Positions 7,777-19,200 of a stretch of 64,000 bases of DNA are shown piece after piece. This stretch comes from an uncultured Saprospiraceae bacterium. Its GTDB lineage: Bacteria > Bacteroidota > Bacteroidia > Chitinophagales > Saprospiraceae. Under the pieces are notes generated by a model. That model had not been told where the DNA came from and did no database searches. It saw nothing but the letters and a program-made list of their open reading frames with translations. A program made the translations under genes and the position numbers. Within the stretch, counting starts at the first letter, position 1; each line of letters starts with the position of its first letter. The DNA is taken from the NCBI GenBank assembly GCA_937995755.1, contig CALKJD010000018.1, positions 27,593-91,592 of the forward strand, written 5' to 3'.

Positions 7777-9303
7777 TTAACGTATATACTCCCTTGCCAT
7801 AGTATCAAAAGTAGGTACCTTTTTATAATGCCATTTGTAGATGATCTTGCCATCTTTCCATAGTACTATACCTGGATTACTTCTAACGATTGTCTTTAAC
7901 AGTATATCATCGGCTTTGTAATATTCTATATTAAGACCTGTTGCATTCTTAAATGATGCAACGATATCTTCATCAGCACCACCCATAACTGCCTTTACCT
8001 TCACTCCATTCCCTAAAGCTTGCTCAGCTAAGGGTTTGATTATAGAATTGTATTTATCTATGTAATCGATATCCCAGCTATACTTGACATATCTCTTGTC
8101 ACTTGGAGTGATACTAGCTACTTTCTTTACTGCTTGCATCGTATCCTTGTAATGATTGCCATTTTCATCAAACATCTGTACCAGAGTGGTATCCAACACA
8201 AATGTAGTATCCTGAACTACCCTAGTCGCCATCTCTGAATCATATTTGAGCTTGTGCGCAACAATCATCAAAGTGTATCCTTTTTCTGATAAGAAGTCAT
8301 CTGTTACATCTTCACCATCGAGGTCCATTATCTCAAAATCACTCAACTTAGTTTTCTTTACTGTCGGCTCTGTTTGGATATTGTCTACAACTTTCCAATC
8401 CGCTTTATATGTTTGAAATTCCTTCATATACTGCGCATTCGGTATTTCCATAGTACGTCCGTCAGTATTGTGCTCAAGTATCCAAGACATAATCTGCACA
8501 TTAGACATCGCATCTAGCTCTGCAGTTCGTTGTGTCGCTACATCTTTACCAATATTAAATGGTCTAAAGTCAATATGAGGAATATCCCATTTGAAGTTAC
8601 TGATGCAGTAAATAAATAGCAAAATAGTTGAAACTACGAGTGTTATATTACGTGCCTTAGCTGAAAACAGCTGATGCATCTCTCTATACTTAAATAGAAA
8701 GTATATCGCAGGGAACAACAAGAATACATCCTTGAAGAATGAAACTTTAGGCTCTAGCTTCAGGAAGTCACCAAAGCAACCACAATCAGTTACTTTCATA
8801 TTACTCTCTGTATACGCTCCCCAATTACTGAAATCAAAGAAATTAACTCCCTCCGGTACGTAGCCTGTGAGATACGTAAATCCTGTAAGGAATGTAAAAA
8901 ACGCAACGAGTAAGAAGAACAACCAACTCGTAAGTTTTCTCTTGGCACCGATAATAAGCATTAGACCTAATACGATTTCAAAAATGACCATAGCCACTGA
9001 GAATGTCGCTGAGATCTCTGACAACTTGGGGAACAGCGGCGCAATGAAGCTCATCCATGTACCTTCGAATGTCGTTTCAAATTCTGTAAAGTACTGTTCC
9101 ATCTTATAGGCTGTTCCTAAAGGATCTGCCGCTTTTACAGCACCAGAAAAGACGAATAAGAAGCCAGTGAAATTCTGAAGATAACTCATCAACCAGTTTT
9201 TCTGTCCTTTTTTGAACAAAGCTACGGCAACTGTAAGTAAAGCCGCTACCACTCCTACTCCTAGTACTAATTGAGGTAATGTAATCGAAATTAATAAAAG
9301 CAT
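7777..9303 (-). CDS. DoxX/MauE-like membrane protein of the BT_3928 family with thioredoxin-like C-terminal part
   Basis: A 508-residue protein with an N-terminal membrane region of several helices up to about residue 240 (LQNFTGFLFVFSGAVKAADPLGTAYKMEQ, a DoxX-like helix; then three or four more), containing VTDCGCFGDFLKL, a Cys-Gly-Cys motif near the membrane. The soluble C-terminal half ends with NATGLNIEYYKADDILLKTI, then RSNPGIVLWKDGKIIYKW, which resembles the last strands of a thioredoxin-like fold, but no CxxC active site is visible there. It is longer than I expect for the family. The gene sits between DUF1599 and nusB. A redox or electron-transfer role is inferred only. Confidence 0.75.
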   Translation of the reverse strand: MLLLISITLPQLVLGVGVVAALLTVAVALFKKGQKNWLMSYLQNFTGFLFVFSGAVKAADPLGTAYKMEQYFTEFETTFEGTWMSFIAPLFPKLSEISATFSVAMVIFEIVLGLMLIIGAKRKLTSWLFFLLVAFFTFLTGFTYLTGYVPEGVNFFDFSNWGAYTESNMKVTDCGCFGDFLKLEPKVSFFKDVFLLFPAIYFLFKYREMHQLFSAKARNITLVVSTILLFIYCISNFKWDIPHIDFRPFNIGKDVATQRTAELDAMSNVQIMSWILEHNTDGRTMEIPNAQYMKEFQTYKADWKVVDNIQTEPTVKKTKLSDFEIMDLDGEDVTDDFLSEKGYTLMIVAHKLKYDSEMATRVVQDTTFVLDTTLVQMFDENGNHYKDTMQAVKKVASITPSDKRYVKYSWDIDYIDKYNSIIKPLAEQALGNGVKVKAVMGGADEDIVASFKNATGLNIEYYKADDILLKTIVRSNPGIVLWKDGKIIYKWHYKKVPTFDTMAREYIR

Positions 9304-9414
9304 TTTATTCTATGTTTTTTATTGTCATCAGGAAATCCTACAAGCTCTGTTATCCGCTATTTTTGATTTCCGTTATTCTAAATAACTATTAAGTATTTTG
9401 CCAGCTAGAAAAAT

Positions 9415-9960
9415 TTATCCCTCTTGCTCTGAAAGTTTGATTAAAGCAAATATTGCATAATTAATAATATCAAGATAATTAGCATCGAGCCCTTCAGAGA
9501 TGATTGTTTGACCTTCGTTCTCTTCTATTTGCTTGATCCTCAGCAACTTCATAAGTATCAGGTCTGTCATACTACTTACTCTCATATCTCTCCAAGCTTC
9601 ACCATAATCGTGATTCTTGTTCTCCATCAGCTCTTTGGATACTTTAACCCACTTATCATAAAGCCCTTCTGCCTCAGAGACTTCTAGGTCCAATCCTTCC
9701 TCTGGCTTCATCTCTAGCTGCACTAGAGCCATTACACAATAATTGATAATACCGATATATTCATCTTGTACAGGCTCATCTATTTTGCTCGTACCTTTCT
9801 CTTCGATACTTCGTATTCTACTGGCTTTGATAAATATCTGATCCGTAAGTGATGATGGTCTCAGTATACGCCATGCCGTACCATAATCAGCGGTCTTCTT
9901 CATGAAGATATCTTTAGCTGAAGTAATACAAGAGTCGTATTGTTGTGATGTGTTGCTCAA
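9415..9960 (-). CDS. DUF1599 domain protein (tandem nucleotide-modification-associated domains)
   Basis: A 181-residue soluble protein made of two similar halves. The first contains KKTADYGTAWRILRPSSLTDQIFIKASRIRSIEE and IGIINYCVMALVQLE; the second contains ENKNHDYGEAWRDMRVSSMTDLILMKLLRIKQIEE and LDIINYAIFALIKLS. This internal duplication defines DUF1599 in Bacteroidota. The all-alpha MazG-like look (E/D-rich helices) suggests a nucleotide-binding role, but the biochemical activity is not established. It is the first gene of the unit leading to nusB, with a promoter element at 9989-9996. Confidence 0.88.
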   Translation of the reverse strand: MSNTSQQYDSCITSAKDIFMKKTADYGTAWRILRPSSLTDQIFIKASRIRSIEEKGTSKIDEPVQDEYIGIINYCVMALVQLEMKPEEGLDLEVSEAEGLYDKWVKVSKELMENKNHDYGEAWRDMRVSSMTDLILMKLLRIKQIEENEGQTIISEGLDANYLDIINYAIFALIKLSEQEG

Positions 9961-9988
9961 AAGTCTATAGTTATGTTACTTAGTATTG

Positions 9989-9996
9989 CAAATATA
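9989..9996 (-). promoter_or_regulatory. -7 promoter element upstream of the DUF1599 gene
   Basis: On the minus strand the sequence reads TATATTTGC, an exact match to the Bacteroidota -7 consensus TAnnTTTG with the frequently following C. It is 28 bases before the start codon at 9960. No clear -33 TTTG is visible at the expected spacing. Confidence 0.5.
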
Positions 9997-10213
9997 AATA
10001 TAAGCATGAGTAATAATATGATCTATTCACTTTTACAAAGGTAATCCCAATAGTATGGAGTTCGATATAATTGCATTTGAATGATTTGTAATGGTATGTT
10101 AATGTCTACAGTTACCTTAATGTTCATCCCAAAATAGAGCTTTTCCTTATGTCTATCTAAAGAGAATAGATATCATAATCCTACTATCTACTAAAAGCCA
10201 AGCTTGAGTTACA

Positions 10214-10221
10214 TATCTTTG
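10214..10221 (+). promoter_or_regulatory. -7 promoter element upstream of the DMT transporter gene
   Basis: TATCTTTGC matches TAnnTTTG exactly, ending 20 bases before the ATG at 10242. The predicted 5' leader is only about 15 bases. It would drive the run transporter - YigZ - coaE. The -33 element is not obvious. Confidence 0.5.
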
Positions 10222-10241
10222 CGGCTGATTTAACATATTCT

Positions 10242-11123
10242 ATGTCTTTAGCAGTTATTATTCTCATTTTATGTATAGTTATCAATAGCTTGATCGGTGT
10301 TGTATTCAAGCTTTTTAGCCGATTTGAGGTGAATATCTTCTATGCAATATTGATTAACTATGTGGTATGTGTCATCACTGGCAGCATCTATCTAGGACGA
10401 ATGCCTCTAGCCCTTTCCAGCGTTGAAGAAACTTGGTTTCCCTATGCTGCTGCACTTGGATTTATCTTCATAACCGTATTCACTATCTATGGTAATACGG
10501 TCAAGCATTTTGGAATCGTAGTCAGCACTATTTTTCAAAAAATGAGCATGCTGGCTCCAGCGATAATAGCGATAGTACTGTACAATGAAAATCTTAGTTG
10601 GTTAAAAGCGATCGGTATTACTATAGGGATACTTGCAATAATATTCCTTAGCTATCAGAAGAGTGAAAAAGGCGCTCCTGTCGTACAAAAGAAACATTGG
10701 TTACTACCTATAGCTGTATTCTTAGGAAGCTGTATTATAGACAGTACTTTATTTCTTATGGAGGCGGAGCAAATAGCACCTAGTGGCGACATTTCATTTG
10801 TGATTCACTTATTCTTTTTTGCCTTCATTGCTGGTGTAGTACTGCTAATCATACAGTTAATAAAAGGTAATAGAGAACGACTAAAGCGAAAAGACATTAT
10901 CGCAGGAATTGGATTGGGTATCCCTAACTTCTTTAGTATATATCTTTTAATGGAAGTAATCGCTTCTGGATGGGATGCGAGTGTGGTTTTCCCAATTAAT
11001 AATGTAGGAATTCTATCCTGTTCCGCTATCTTAGGCTTCATAATTTTTAAAGAGCGTATTACACGAAACAAAGCAATAGGCCTTATCATGGCGATTATCG
11101 CTATCCTACTCATAAGCTACTAG
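10242..11123 (+). CDS. DMT/EamA-family membrane transporter
   Basis: A 293-residue integral membrane protein with about ten evenly spaced hydrophobic helices. The first half includes FGIVVSTIFQKMSMLAPAIIAIVLYNENLSW and the second half VVFPINNVGILSCSAILGFIIFKERIT; the recurrence of a helix followed by a short acidic loop (NENLS, KERIT) is the internal EamA repeat signature. These proteins export metabolites or amino acids, and the substrate cannot be told from sequence. The stop codon is one base from the start of the YigZ gene, so the two are in one operon. Confidence 0.8.
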   Translation: MSLAVIILILCIVINSLIGVVFKLFSRFEVNIFYAILINYVVCVITGSIYLGRMPLALSSVEETWFPYAAALGFIFITVFTIYGNTVKHFGIVVSTIFQKMSMLAPAIIAIVLYNENLSWLKAIGITIGILAIIFLSYQKSEKGAPVVQKKHWLLPIAVFLGSCIIDSTLFLMEAEQIAPSGDISFVIHLFFFAFIAGVVLLIIQLIKGNRERLKRKDIIAGIGLGIPNFFSIYLLMEVIASGWDASVVFPINNVGILSCSAILGFIIFKERITRNKAIGLIMAIIAILLISY

Positions 11124-11124
11124 T

Positions 11125-11784
11125 ATGTCAGAGCTAATAGATCAATATTACACAATTACCGAACCTACCGAAGGGCTCTATAAAGAGAAAGGGAGTAAGT
11201 TTATCTCCTACGCTTACTCAGTGACCTCAGAGGATGAAGTAGAAGAAAAACTAGAAGAAGTACGAAATCTCCATCATAAAGCCAGGCATCATTGTTATGC
11301 TTACGAAATCGGCATCGATGGAAATAGATATCGCGCCAATGACGATGGTGAACCTAGCGGAACTGCAGGAAAGCCTATACTTGGTCAACTTCATAGCCAT
11401 GAAATAACTGACGTATTGGTAATCGTGGTTCGATATTTCGGCGGCACCAAACTCGGTGCCTCAGGACTAATCACCGCATACAAAGAAGCAGCAAAAGATG
11501 CATTAGGTTTTGCAGAGAAAAAACGAGTAATCATTGGTAATCCATATCTACTCAGTTTTGGCTATGATCAAATGGGGCATGTAATGAATTGTATCAAATC
11601 GCTGGACCTAGACATTCTAGACAAGGCATTTACTGATAGTTGTGAGGTCACCATCAATATTCGACTATCAGAGCAAGCCGAACTAATCCAAAGGCTCAAG
11701 GCCATCTTATTAGAAGTATCAATAGAGCAAATAGAAGAAGATACTAAAGTTCCCTTTTGTAAAATCGAAAGATTAGACGCGTAA
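11125..11784 (+). CDS. YigZ/IMPACT family protein
   Basis: A 219-residue protein of the YigZ (UPF0029, IMPACT) family. The N-terminal domain has the conserved run KEKGSKFISYAY, ARHHCYAYEIG, ANDDGEPSGTAGKPIL and VVRYFGGTKLGASGLITAY, which is almost diagnostic. The C-terminal domain (from about residue 140) is a small ferredoxin-like fold with SFGYDQMGHVMN. The bacterial proteins are of uncertain function; the eukaryotic relative regulates GCN2. It lies between a membrane transporter and coaE with minimal spacing. Confidence 0.92.
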   Translation: MSELIDQYYTITEPTEGLYKEKGSKFISYAYSVTSEDEVEEKLEEVRNLHHKARHHCYAYEIGIDGNRYRANDDGEPSGTAGKPILGQLHSHEITDVLVIVVRYFGGTKLGASGLITAYKEAAKDALGFAEKKRVIIGNPYLLSFGYDQMGHVMNCIKSLDLDILDKAFTDSCEVTINIRLSEQAELIQRLKAILLEVSIEQIEEDTKVPFCKIERLDA

Positions 11785-11826
11785 ACTGAAATATTGGAAG
11801 AAAAACGATCATTAACAATACGAGAT

Positions 11827-12411
11827 ATGATAAAAGTAGGACTTACAGGTGGCATAGGGTCAGGAAAAACAACAGTAGCCAAGCTATTTGCCAAAAAGGG
11901 AATACCGATCTACTTAGCTGATACAAGAGCGAAGTATCTAATGACCTATGATAGGACCCTAAAATCACAAATCATAGATGCTTTTGGCAAAGGTGTCTAT
12001 CATAAGAATGGAAGGCTAAATCGCAAAGCACTAGCGGAAATAATATTCAACGATAAATCAAAACTAGCTATCATCAATAGCTTAGTTCATCCAGCTATAG
12101 CATCAGATGGCAAAGCTTGGTTTGCCAAGCAGACATCACCTTATGCTATAAAAGAAGCTGCGTTAATGATAGAAAGTGGTAATCATCAAGACTTAGATGT
12201 GCTGATCGTAGTTACAGCTGACGAAGAAGAAAGAATTGCACGAGTAATGAAACGCGACGATGCACAACTCAAGGATGTAATGGCTAGAATAAAAAACCAA
12301 CTGAGTGATGCAGAAAGACTCCCTCATGCAGACTATGTAATCGATAATAACCATCGCAATATGTTACAAGAACAAGTAGATGCCTTACATACTGAGTTAT
12401 TAGCTATGTAG
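11827..12411 (+). CDS. coaE: Dephospho-CoA kinase
   Basis: CoaE phosphorylates dephospho-CoA, the last step of coenzyme A biosynthesis. The protein begins MIKVGLTGGIGSGKTTVAKLF, with the P-loop GGIGSGKT at residues 8-15, then PIYLADTRAKYL, the LVHPAI motif, and KEAALMIESG, all usual in the family. I chose the ATG at 11827 because it puts the first strand where CoaE proteins start; a TTG at 11794 in the same frame would add eleven unneeded residues. The length (194 aa) is normal. It is followed by a strong bidirectional terminator at 12441-12471. Confidence 0.93.
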   Translation: MIKVGLTGGIGSGKTTVAKLFAKKGIPIYLADTRAKYLMTYDRTLKSQIIDAFGKGVYHKNGRLNRKALAEIIFNDKSKLAIINSLVHPAIASDGKAWFAKQTSPYAIKEAALMIESGNHQDLDVLIVVTADEEERIARVMKRDDAQLKDVMARIKNQLSDAERLPHADYVIDNNHRNMLQEQVDALHTELLAM

Positions 12412-12440
12412 ATAAGACTTCAATTGTTGAAGACTAATAA

Positions 12441-12471
12441 AAATGGCTCCCAACAATCTTGGAAGCCATTT
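12441..12471. terminator. Bidirectional intrinsic terminator between coaE and the 2704-residue surface protein gene
   Basis: The stem AAATGGCT / AGCCATTT extends through CC/GG with one mismatch that is a U-G wobble on the minus-strand RNA; the loop is 9 bases. T runs flank both sides (TTTTTTATTTT on plus, TTTTTATTAG on minus). It serves two convergent genes. Confidence 0.8.
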
Positions 12472-12500
12472 TTTATTTTAGTTCGATTTTTTAAATTCGT

Positions 12501-13285
12501 CTACTTTATAAGAGTGATATCCCCTACTCTTACTTCTGGGGTTCCTCCTGGCTCTTCGATAAACTCAAATACATACACATATACACCCGGATTTAGCTTT
12601 TGTCCTTTGTAGGTACCATCCCATCCAGGATAATTCATGTCATTAAATGGCTGCCAAGGAGTATCTAGGTTAAACACCATATTTCCCCATCTATCAAATA
12701 TGCGAATATAACTAGCCACCATATCTGGATTGTTCGTATGAATTACCATATTGTCATTAGATCCATCTCCATTAGGACTAAAAATGTTGGATACATTGAG
12801 AATCGATATAAATTCTGAAATAACAGGTAGGCAACTAGTGATCACACATCCACCCTCCAGAGTAATATCTACACAATAGAGTGAATTGGTACTAGGTGAT
12901 ACGCTAAGACTAAAGCAGTCTGGACCATCACAAAGTGTTTCCGTCTCATTATACCAACGTAAATTTGTGATTTGATCTACACTAATGGTTCCTAGATCAA
13001 GCGATAAGTCACCGAATGTACCTACCGCAATACTTGGTGGGCCTAACACATCGAACGAGGGTTCTGATTGCTGAAATATCGTTACATCTACTTCATCTCT
13101 ACATTGGTTACCATCTAGTACTACTATCGTATAGTCTCCAGGAGCTAACTCATCCAATGTACCAGATCCAGTAAATGATTTAGGGAAATCAGGAAATGGA
13201 GCATCAATAGTAATGTCATACGAACCATCACCTCCATTCACTTCATACATAATAGATCCATCATTAGAATCAAAGCATGATAAAT
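12501..13285 (-). repeat. C-terminal cassette copy 1 (SprB repeat + strut + CHU_C)
   Basis: The last ~260 residues of the 2704-residue protein: SprB repeat from LSCFDSNDGSI (first Cys at residue 2446), strut domain with a W...LCDGPDC...GGC pattern, and the T9SS type B domain ending GDITLIK. The same order is found at 20904-21650 and 26600-27355. Confidence 0.75.
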
Positions 13286-16200
13286 CAAGAGTATTGAATG
13301 TTATTACTGGAGGATCATAAACTAATACTGTATCTAACTCACTATAATCGCATCCATTCTCTTCATATGTATACGTTACTTCATGGATACCTACTCCACT
13401 CAAGGCATAATTAAATACACCATCCATGCTAACGAATTCGCCTGACCAACTACCTGAACCACCGCCTACGGAGCCAGTAAGCTCTACTTCTAATTGAACA
13501 GAAGCTGGAAGATTACTAATACATCCAGGTATGTTTTGGGTCACTTCAATAGTTAATCCCTCACAAGGTAATGTGGAACACATATCTGTGATAGTACTAT
13601 TAATACAAGCACAATCAGATATAGCTTCAACTGTGTAATCTACTGATGTCTCTGGTTCTAATCCAGTAATCGTAAATGTAGTTTCTGATTGCATTGGCTC
13701 AGCCACACCATTAACTGTTACGATGTACATCGAGGCACAGTCCACTGCATCCCAAGATAAATCTAAAGTGGTAGTCGTCTGATTACATGACACAACAGGA
13801 GCTGACAACTCTGGCTCTACTGACAAGCTATAAGGATCTGATGCGATCACGCAATCCCCTACGGTTACTTCGACTATCAATTCGTACGTACCATCATCAT
13901 CCCACTCAAAAGTACTACCATTTGGCAATGTTGTTTCTGTTGGGTTACCAGTGGCCATAATGTTAACCACTGCTCCAGGTATATCTTCTCCTGTGTATAT
14001 AACTGTAAGTATCTCTGTCTCACATATCACTGGTAAGAAGTCTAGAGTAGGTGTTGGTAGTTCGACTACAGTAATCAATACGCTATCTCTTGTATCACAT
14101 GGCCCTTCCGAAAGATCTAAATAAACAGTGTATTCTCCTGGGTTGAGAGCAGATATATCTACAATCCCAGTCGTTGGATCTGTTGATGGACCATTAAAAG
14201 TCATGATTTCTGAGCCATCCATAAACCCTCCCATAATTGTATAATCAATGTCATACATGATCAGGTCACCTTCGCAGAACAATGGTGGTACTTCATCCGG
14301 AATAATCTGAGTATCTGGACAATTAATGGCAACACAATCATCCATAAAACTGCTATTCATACATTCGTTATCACTAATAGCAATAACCATGATTTCTCTT
14401 ACATCATTAGGGCTTAATCCTGTAATTGGATAAGATGTGCCCATTTGCGTACCCATAGATATTCCATCTATTAATACTTCATATTCGGTAGCTCCATCCA
14501 CGGCTCCCCATCCAAACGTTATAGATGTACTCGTCGAAGTACAGAATATTACTGGATCCAATAGCCCTTCATCAATTTGTATAGATTGGGTAACAAGTTC
14601 GGAAATACACCCATCTCTAGTCACTAGTAATGAAACATCATAGTCTCCACTATTATCATAGGATAAAGTAATAGAACTCTGATCATTTGCTCCATCGACT
14701 GTAGCTCCTGTAGTCGTCCACGTATATATAGCTCCCATGCCTCCTACTCCTGTATGTGTGAGTGTGATTGATGTCCCCTCACATACTGTCATGATACCAT
14801 CAAAATCAGCCGTTGGATTATTGACCACCGTCACGACTATACTCACCTCTTCTGCATCACATTCGCCTTCACTATAATTTAATGTAATGGTATGTGCACC
14901 TTCACCCGCTGCTATAGGATCAAATAATTCGTTAACTGCATCAACTCCATTACCAGACCATACTGCTATTCCAGATCCGTCTGCAAATCCGCCTGTCACA
15001 GTATACTCCAGATCGATAGGGTCTGTAGTTGCATCTAGACAGATCAACTGTACTATCGGATCGATAGCTACTGATACTCCAGGACAATTAGTTGCACTAC
15101 ACTCTTCATTGTCTGCTGAATCAAGACATTTATTAGGACTAATCGCTATTACTTCTATGCTTACAGAAGTACCAGGAGATAATGGTGATATATCCCAAGT
15201 AGTCTCCGTCTGAACACCTTGAGATACGGCATCAATAATTACTTCATATTCATCTGCAATATCATTCCAAAAGTAATTTATAGAAGTAGCATCGGTTATA
15301 CACTCAATGACTAATTCAGGTAATTGGGCCTCGACCCATACATTTTTTGATATTATATCACTTGTACACTCTTCCTTCTCTACGGTAAGTGTAATCGTCT
15401 TCATTCCTGTAGTGCTGTAAGCAATCTGAAATGGACCTACACCAGTACCTATTACATCTACATCTGCTCCAAAATCCCATATATAATCTGCACCAGTTGT
15501 GCCTCCAGTATATTCTACGGTAAATGCGTTAGAGATACAGATGGTATCCGTATCAGTCGTAAATTGTGAAATTGGTTGCTCAAAGACATGCATAATAACA
15601 GACCTAGAGAACATACAATTGTCATCTCCAGAATACGTATATGAAATCGTATGCATACCTACACCAGCAACACTCGCATCAAACACTCCTTCTTGACCAT
15701 TAATGATACCTGGCCCAGTAAATACATTCGTATTTGGCGTAGTGCCACCTACTATATCAAGATAGATCGTGTCTAAGCCCACATCAGTAGTCAAACATAT
15801 AGTATCTCTTGTTGGAGTAAATGTAAATATGGGCTCATCACAGTCTTGTGCAAAACATGAAAAAGTCGCAGCATTACCTAGCGCACAAGCACCATCCGAA
15901 ACGGCGGCAACCGATATCTTAGTAGAGTCTGATACACTTACTCCAGTCACTTCCCATGTAGTCGGAGTTGTCTGAGTTCCTATGCTTCCGCCCAATAGTG
16001 TCACTTCATAGTCTGTAGCTCCTGGAATTTCGTCCCAGGTAATAATAATAGAAGTAGGTGTAGACTCACACATAAACATCGGCGCAGGTAACCTTTCTAT
16101 GATCATTATAGAATCTACTATTTCATCTGATATACATCCATTATCTTCGACTGAAAGAGAGACATAGTATTTTCCTGGAGCAGTATAAGTCACATCATGC

Positions 16201-19200
16201 GGTCCCTCCACTGCCGAAGTAGTTCCGTTTCCAAAGTCCCAATCAAATATAGCCGACGCACCTACAGATCCTGTGAAAGTTATAGACACTGTTGAATCTT
16301 GACATTCTTCTTCTATCAGATCAAATGAAACCTCAGGTACAGTAGCTAGTACATCTTGACAATAAGTAAATACACAGCTCGCTTCTCCTGACTCTCCCAC
16401 AAAATGACTGAGTGTTACATCCACACAGTACACACCTATCTCATCTACCTGTAATACTCTATCTACTCCATCGGAGTCAGATACATCTTCTCCACCATCT
16501 AAGGAGCTATTCATATTATCATCTTTATACCATTGATAAGTCACCTCGTCTGGTATATTTGGCACCGTTGATTCAAAACTGAAACTTATCTCTACTCCAG
16601 ATTCAGTACAATTGGTTTCTAAACCCAATTCATGTTCGAGTACCACGGTAGTCAATGTAATAGTACTATCACATCCACTAGCGGCTGGAGTATCTACTAA
16701 GGTATAATTGAAATTATTAAAACCGCCGCCACCGTTTCCAGTAATGACAAGTAAATCGTATTCATACGGTAAGTCTTCTGAGCATATCGCTAGATTCACA
16801 TCTTCTCTAGGTGCGTCATCAATTTGAATGATATCTATAATTTCTGTTATACTACATCCGTTTGGATCGACATATATAAAACTCATATCGATTCCTGGCC
16901 CTGTAAGATTACCACTATTCCAAGCTTCTCCTGTAGGGCCGACTAATGCGTTGCCTAAATTATCAGTTTCTCCATTTCCAAAGCCATCACTTGGCGCTGT
17001 TAAGTCATGCTCGCAAACCGTATACTCACCAAAATCAACAGGATCTGGCTGGATAACATCTACGTTTATATCTACACTAGCGGTTTGATCACAGCCATTA
17101 GATGCTTGTTGCATAGTAACTGTAAAGCTTCCTGTATCAGGGAATGCAAGAGTAATTTGGTTAGTCATAGTTACCACGGTTGAACCAGTCTGCTCACCAT
17201 CTCCGACAAGCACTGATCCTGCTGGAATTACCCATGAATAATCAATTTCTAAATCTAGGCCTTCTACTGTAAAAGTGATTTCACCATCTGGGCATATAGG
17301 CCCGCAATCCGTTACGTTACACGAAAGCCCTGTTGGTTCAGGTATTTGAAAAATAGAAGTTCCTTGAATTACGTTTACTTCAAAATCACAAACAGAACCC
17401 CCACATCCATCTAAGAAAAAGTAGTATGTCTGACCAGGCACTAATGCCGTTCCTGACCCACCTACTGTAATAGCATTTGTACTACAGCCAGCTTCACAAT
17501 ATACCGCATCTGTAAAGGAACAATCCGTATACACCCCTGCTTGAATACCACTAAACGTTCCAGCATTAGTACAGTTATAAGGTACTACTTGTATTTCAAA
17601 ACCAGCCTCTCCGGCTACAAATGCAAACCACGAAGAGTTGTGCGGAGTACCATTACCATCTGGACATAATGGATTAGGTTGGTCACCTATACTCGTATTA
17701 GTATTCATACTTCCACAATAACTATCTAATAGCACCAAATCACATATAGGATCATTATCTGCTGCTTCTTGACATATCGGGTATGATAAATCTATTGCAT
17801 TGGGACCGCTACAGTCAAAAAAGAAGCAAAAATCGATGTGTAAATTTTCATCTGGCCCTGGTAAATTCGAAGTATCATCACAAAACAGCTCTACAATTTG
17901 TGAAACAATATCGTCCCCAGCTAATGCATCTCCATTACCATCATTATCATTGTCTACTGTGGTGTTACCTCCTCCACTGCAGTTTTGAAACAGAACTAAT
18001 GCCGCACCAGGATCAAAATTTAATTTTGACACAAACACTTGATAAAATCCAGGTATTAAATTATCAAATTGATATTCCCCAGCTGCATCAGTTGTAGTCG
18101 TGGCAAAAACAGCTGTTTCAGGCGTACCGTCAAAATCACTATCGTAAAGTAAATTTACAATCACATTGGCTGCTCCATTATCATCTGCTACATCAAATGT
18201 ACCATCACCTCCATTACTATCAATCCATACCAGATTACCAATAGACATCAGCTTATAGATACCCACACTTGATGTGTTATCTACTTCGCCACCTTCTAGA
18301 GTAATGATATGAGACATCCCTGGGCTACCAGCCCCCATTACTGCATCACTATCATCATTTACATCATCCGCATCAGTTGTAAAACCTGATTGATCTTGAT
18401 ATGTAAATTCCCAACCACCTGGAAGTTGGTAAATAAGCATATAGTCTCCTGGCGGTACATCGTTAAATGTTACCATTCCTGCACCATCTGATACTTGGTC
18501 TGGAATCAAAACACCAAATACATCAGGCACTGGAGTTATACCAGCAGATGTGGCAAGCTGAACAGTCATCCCTGCAAAAGGCTTATCAGAATTAGTTCCA
18601 TTCTGACCATTACCATCAGAATCATGAAATACAACAGCCTCTATTGTTCCTGATCTGAAATATGCAAAATCTATATCTTCTTGTTGTTCATTTGACTCTA
18701 TTTCTACAGTATGTGTTTCACCAGTTATCTGATTAGCATCACTATCGTTATCTACATCTCCTGCGTCGCCAGGTGTACCCGCTGCATCTTGCAATGATAG
18801 ATAATAGTCGGTAAGCACATTGGTATTTACATTGAGTATATAATCTCCTGGAGGCAGTAATAAAAACTCATACATACCACCGCCATCTGATGTGGCCATA
18901 ATCACTGGATTACCATCAAGGTCGGTAACTCCTCCTCCTAGATCATCCGTTATCATTACATCAACTCCAGCTACGCCAGGTTCACCTGCATCTTGTAATC
19001 CATCACCATTTTGATCTTCCCAAACAAAATCTGATATTTTTGCAGGTTGCACATAGCCTGCATCTACATCTTCATTCATATCGCCAGACATAAGTGTGTA
19101 TCCAGCACCTCCATTATCTGCTAATCCAGTCAAGGCATCAGGATCACTATCCATCGTTACCCCAGTGGTATTCTGTTGACTGATATACCACATCATCGCT

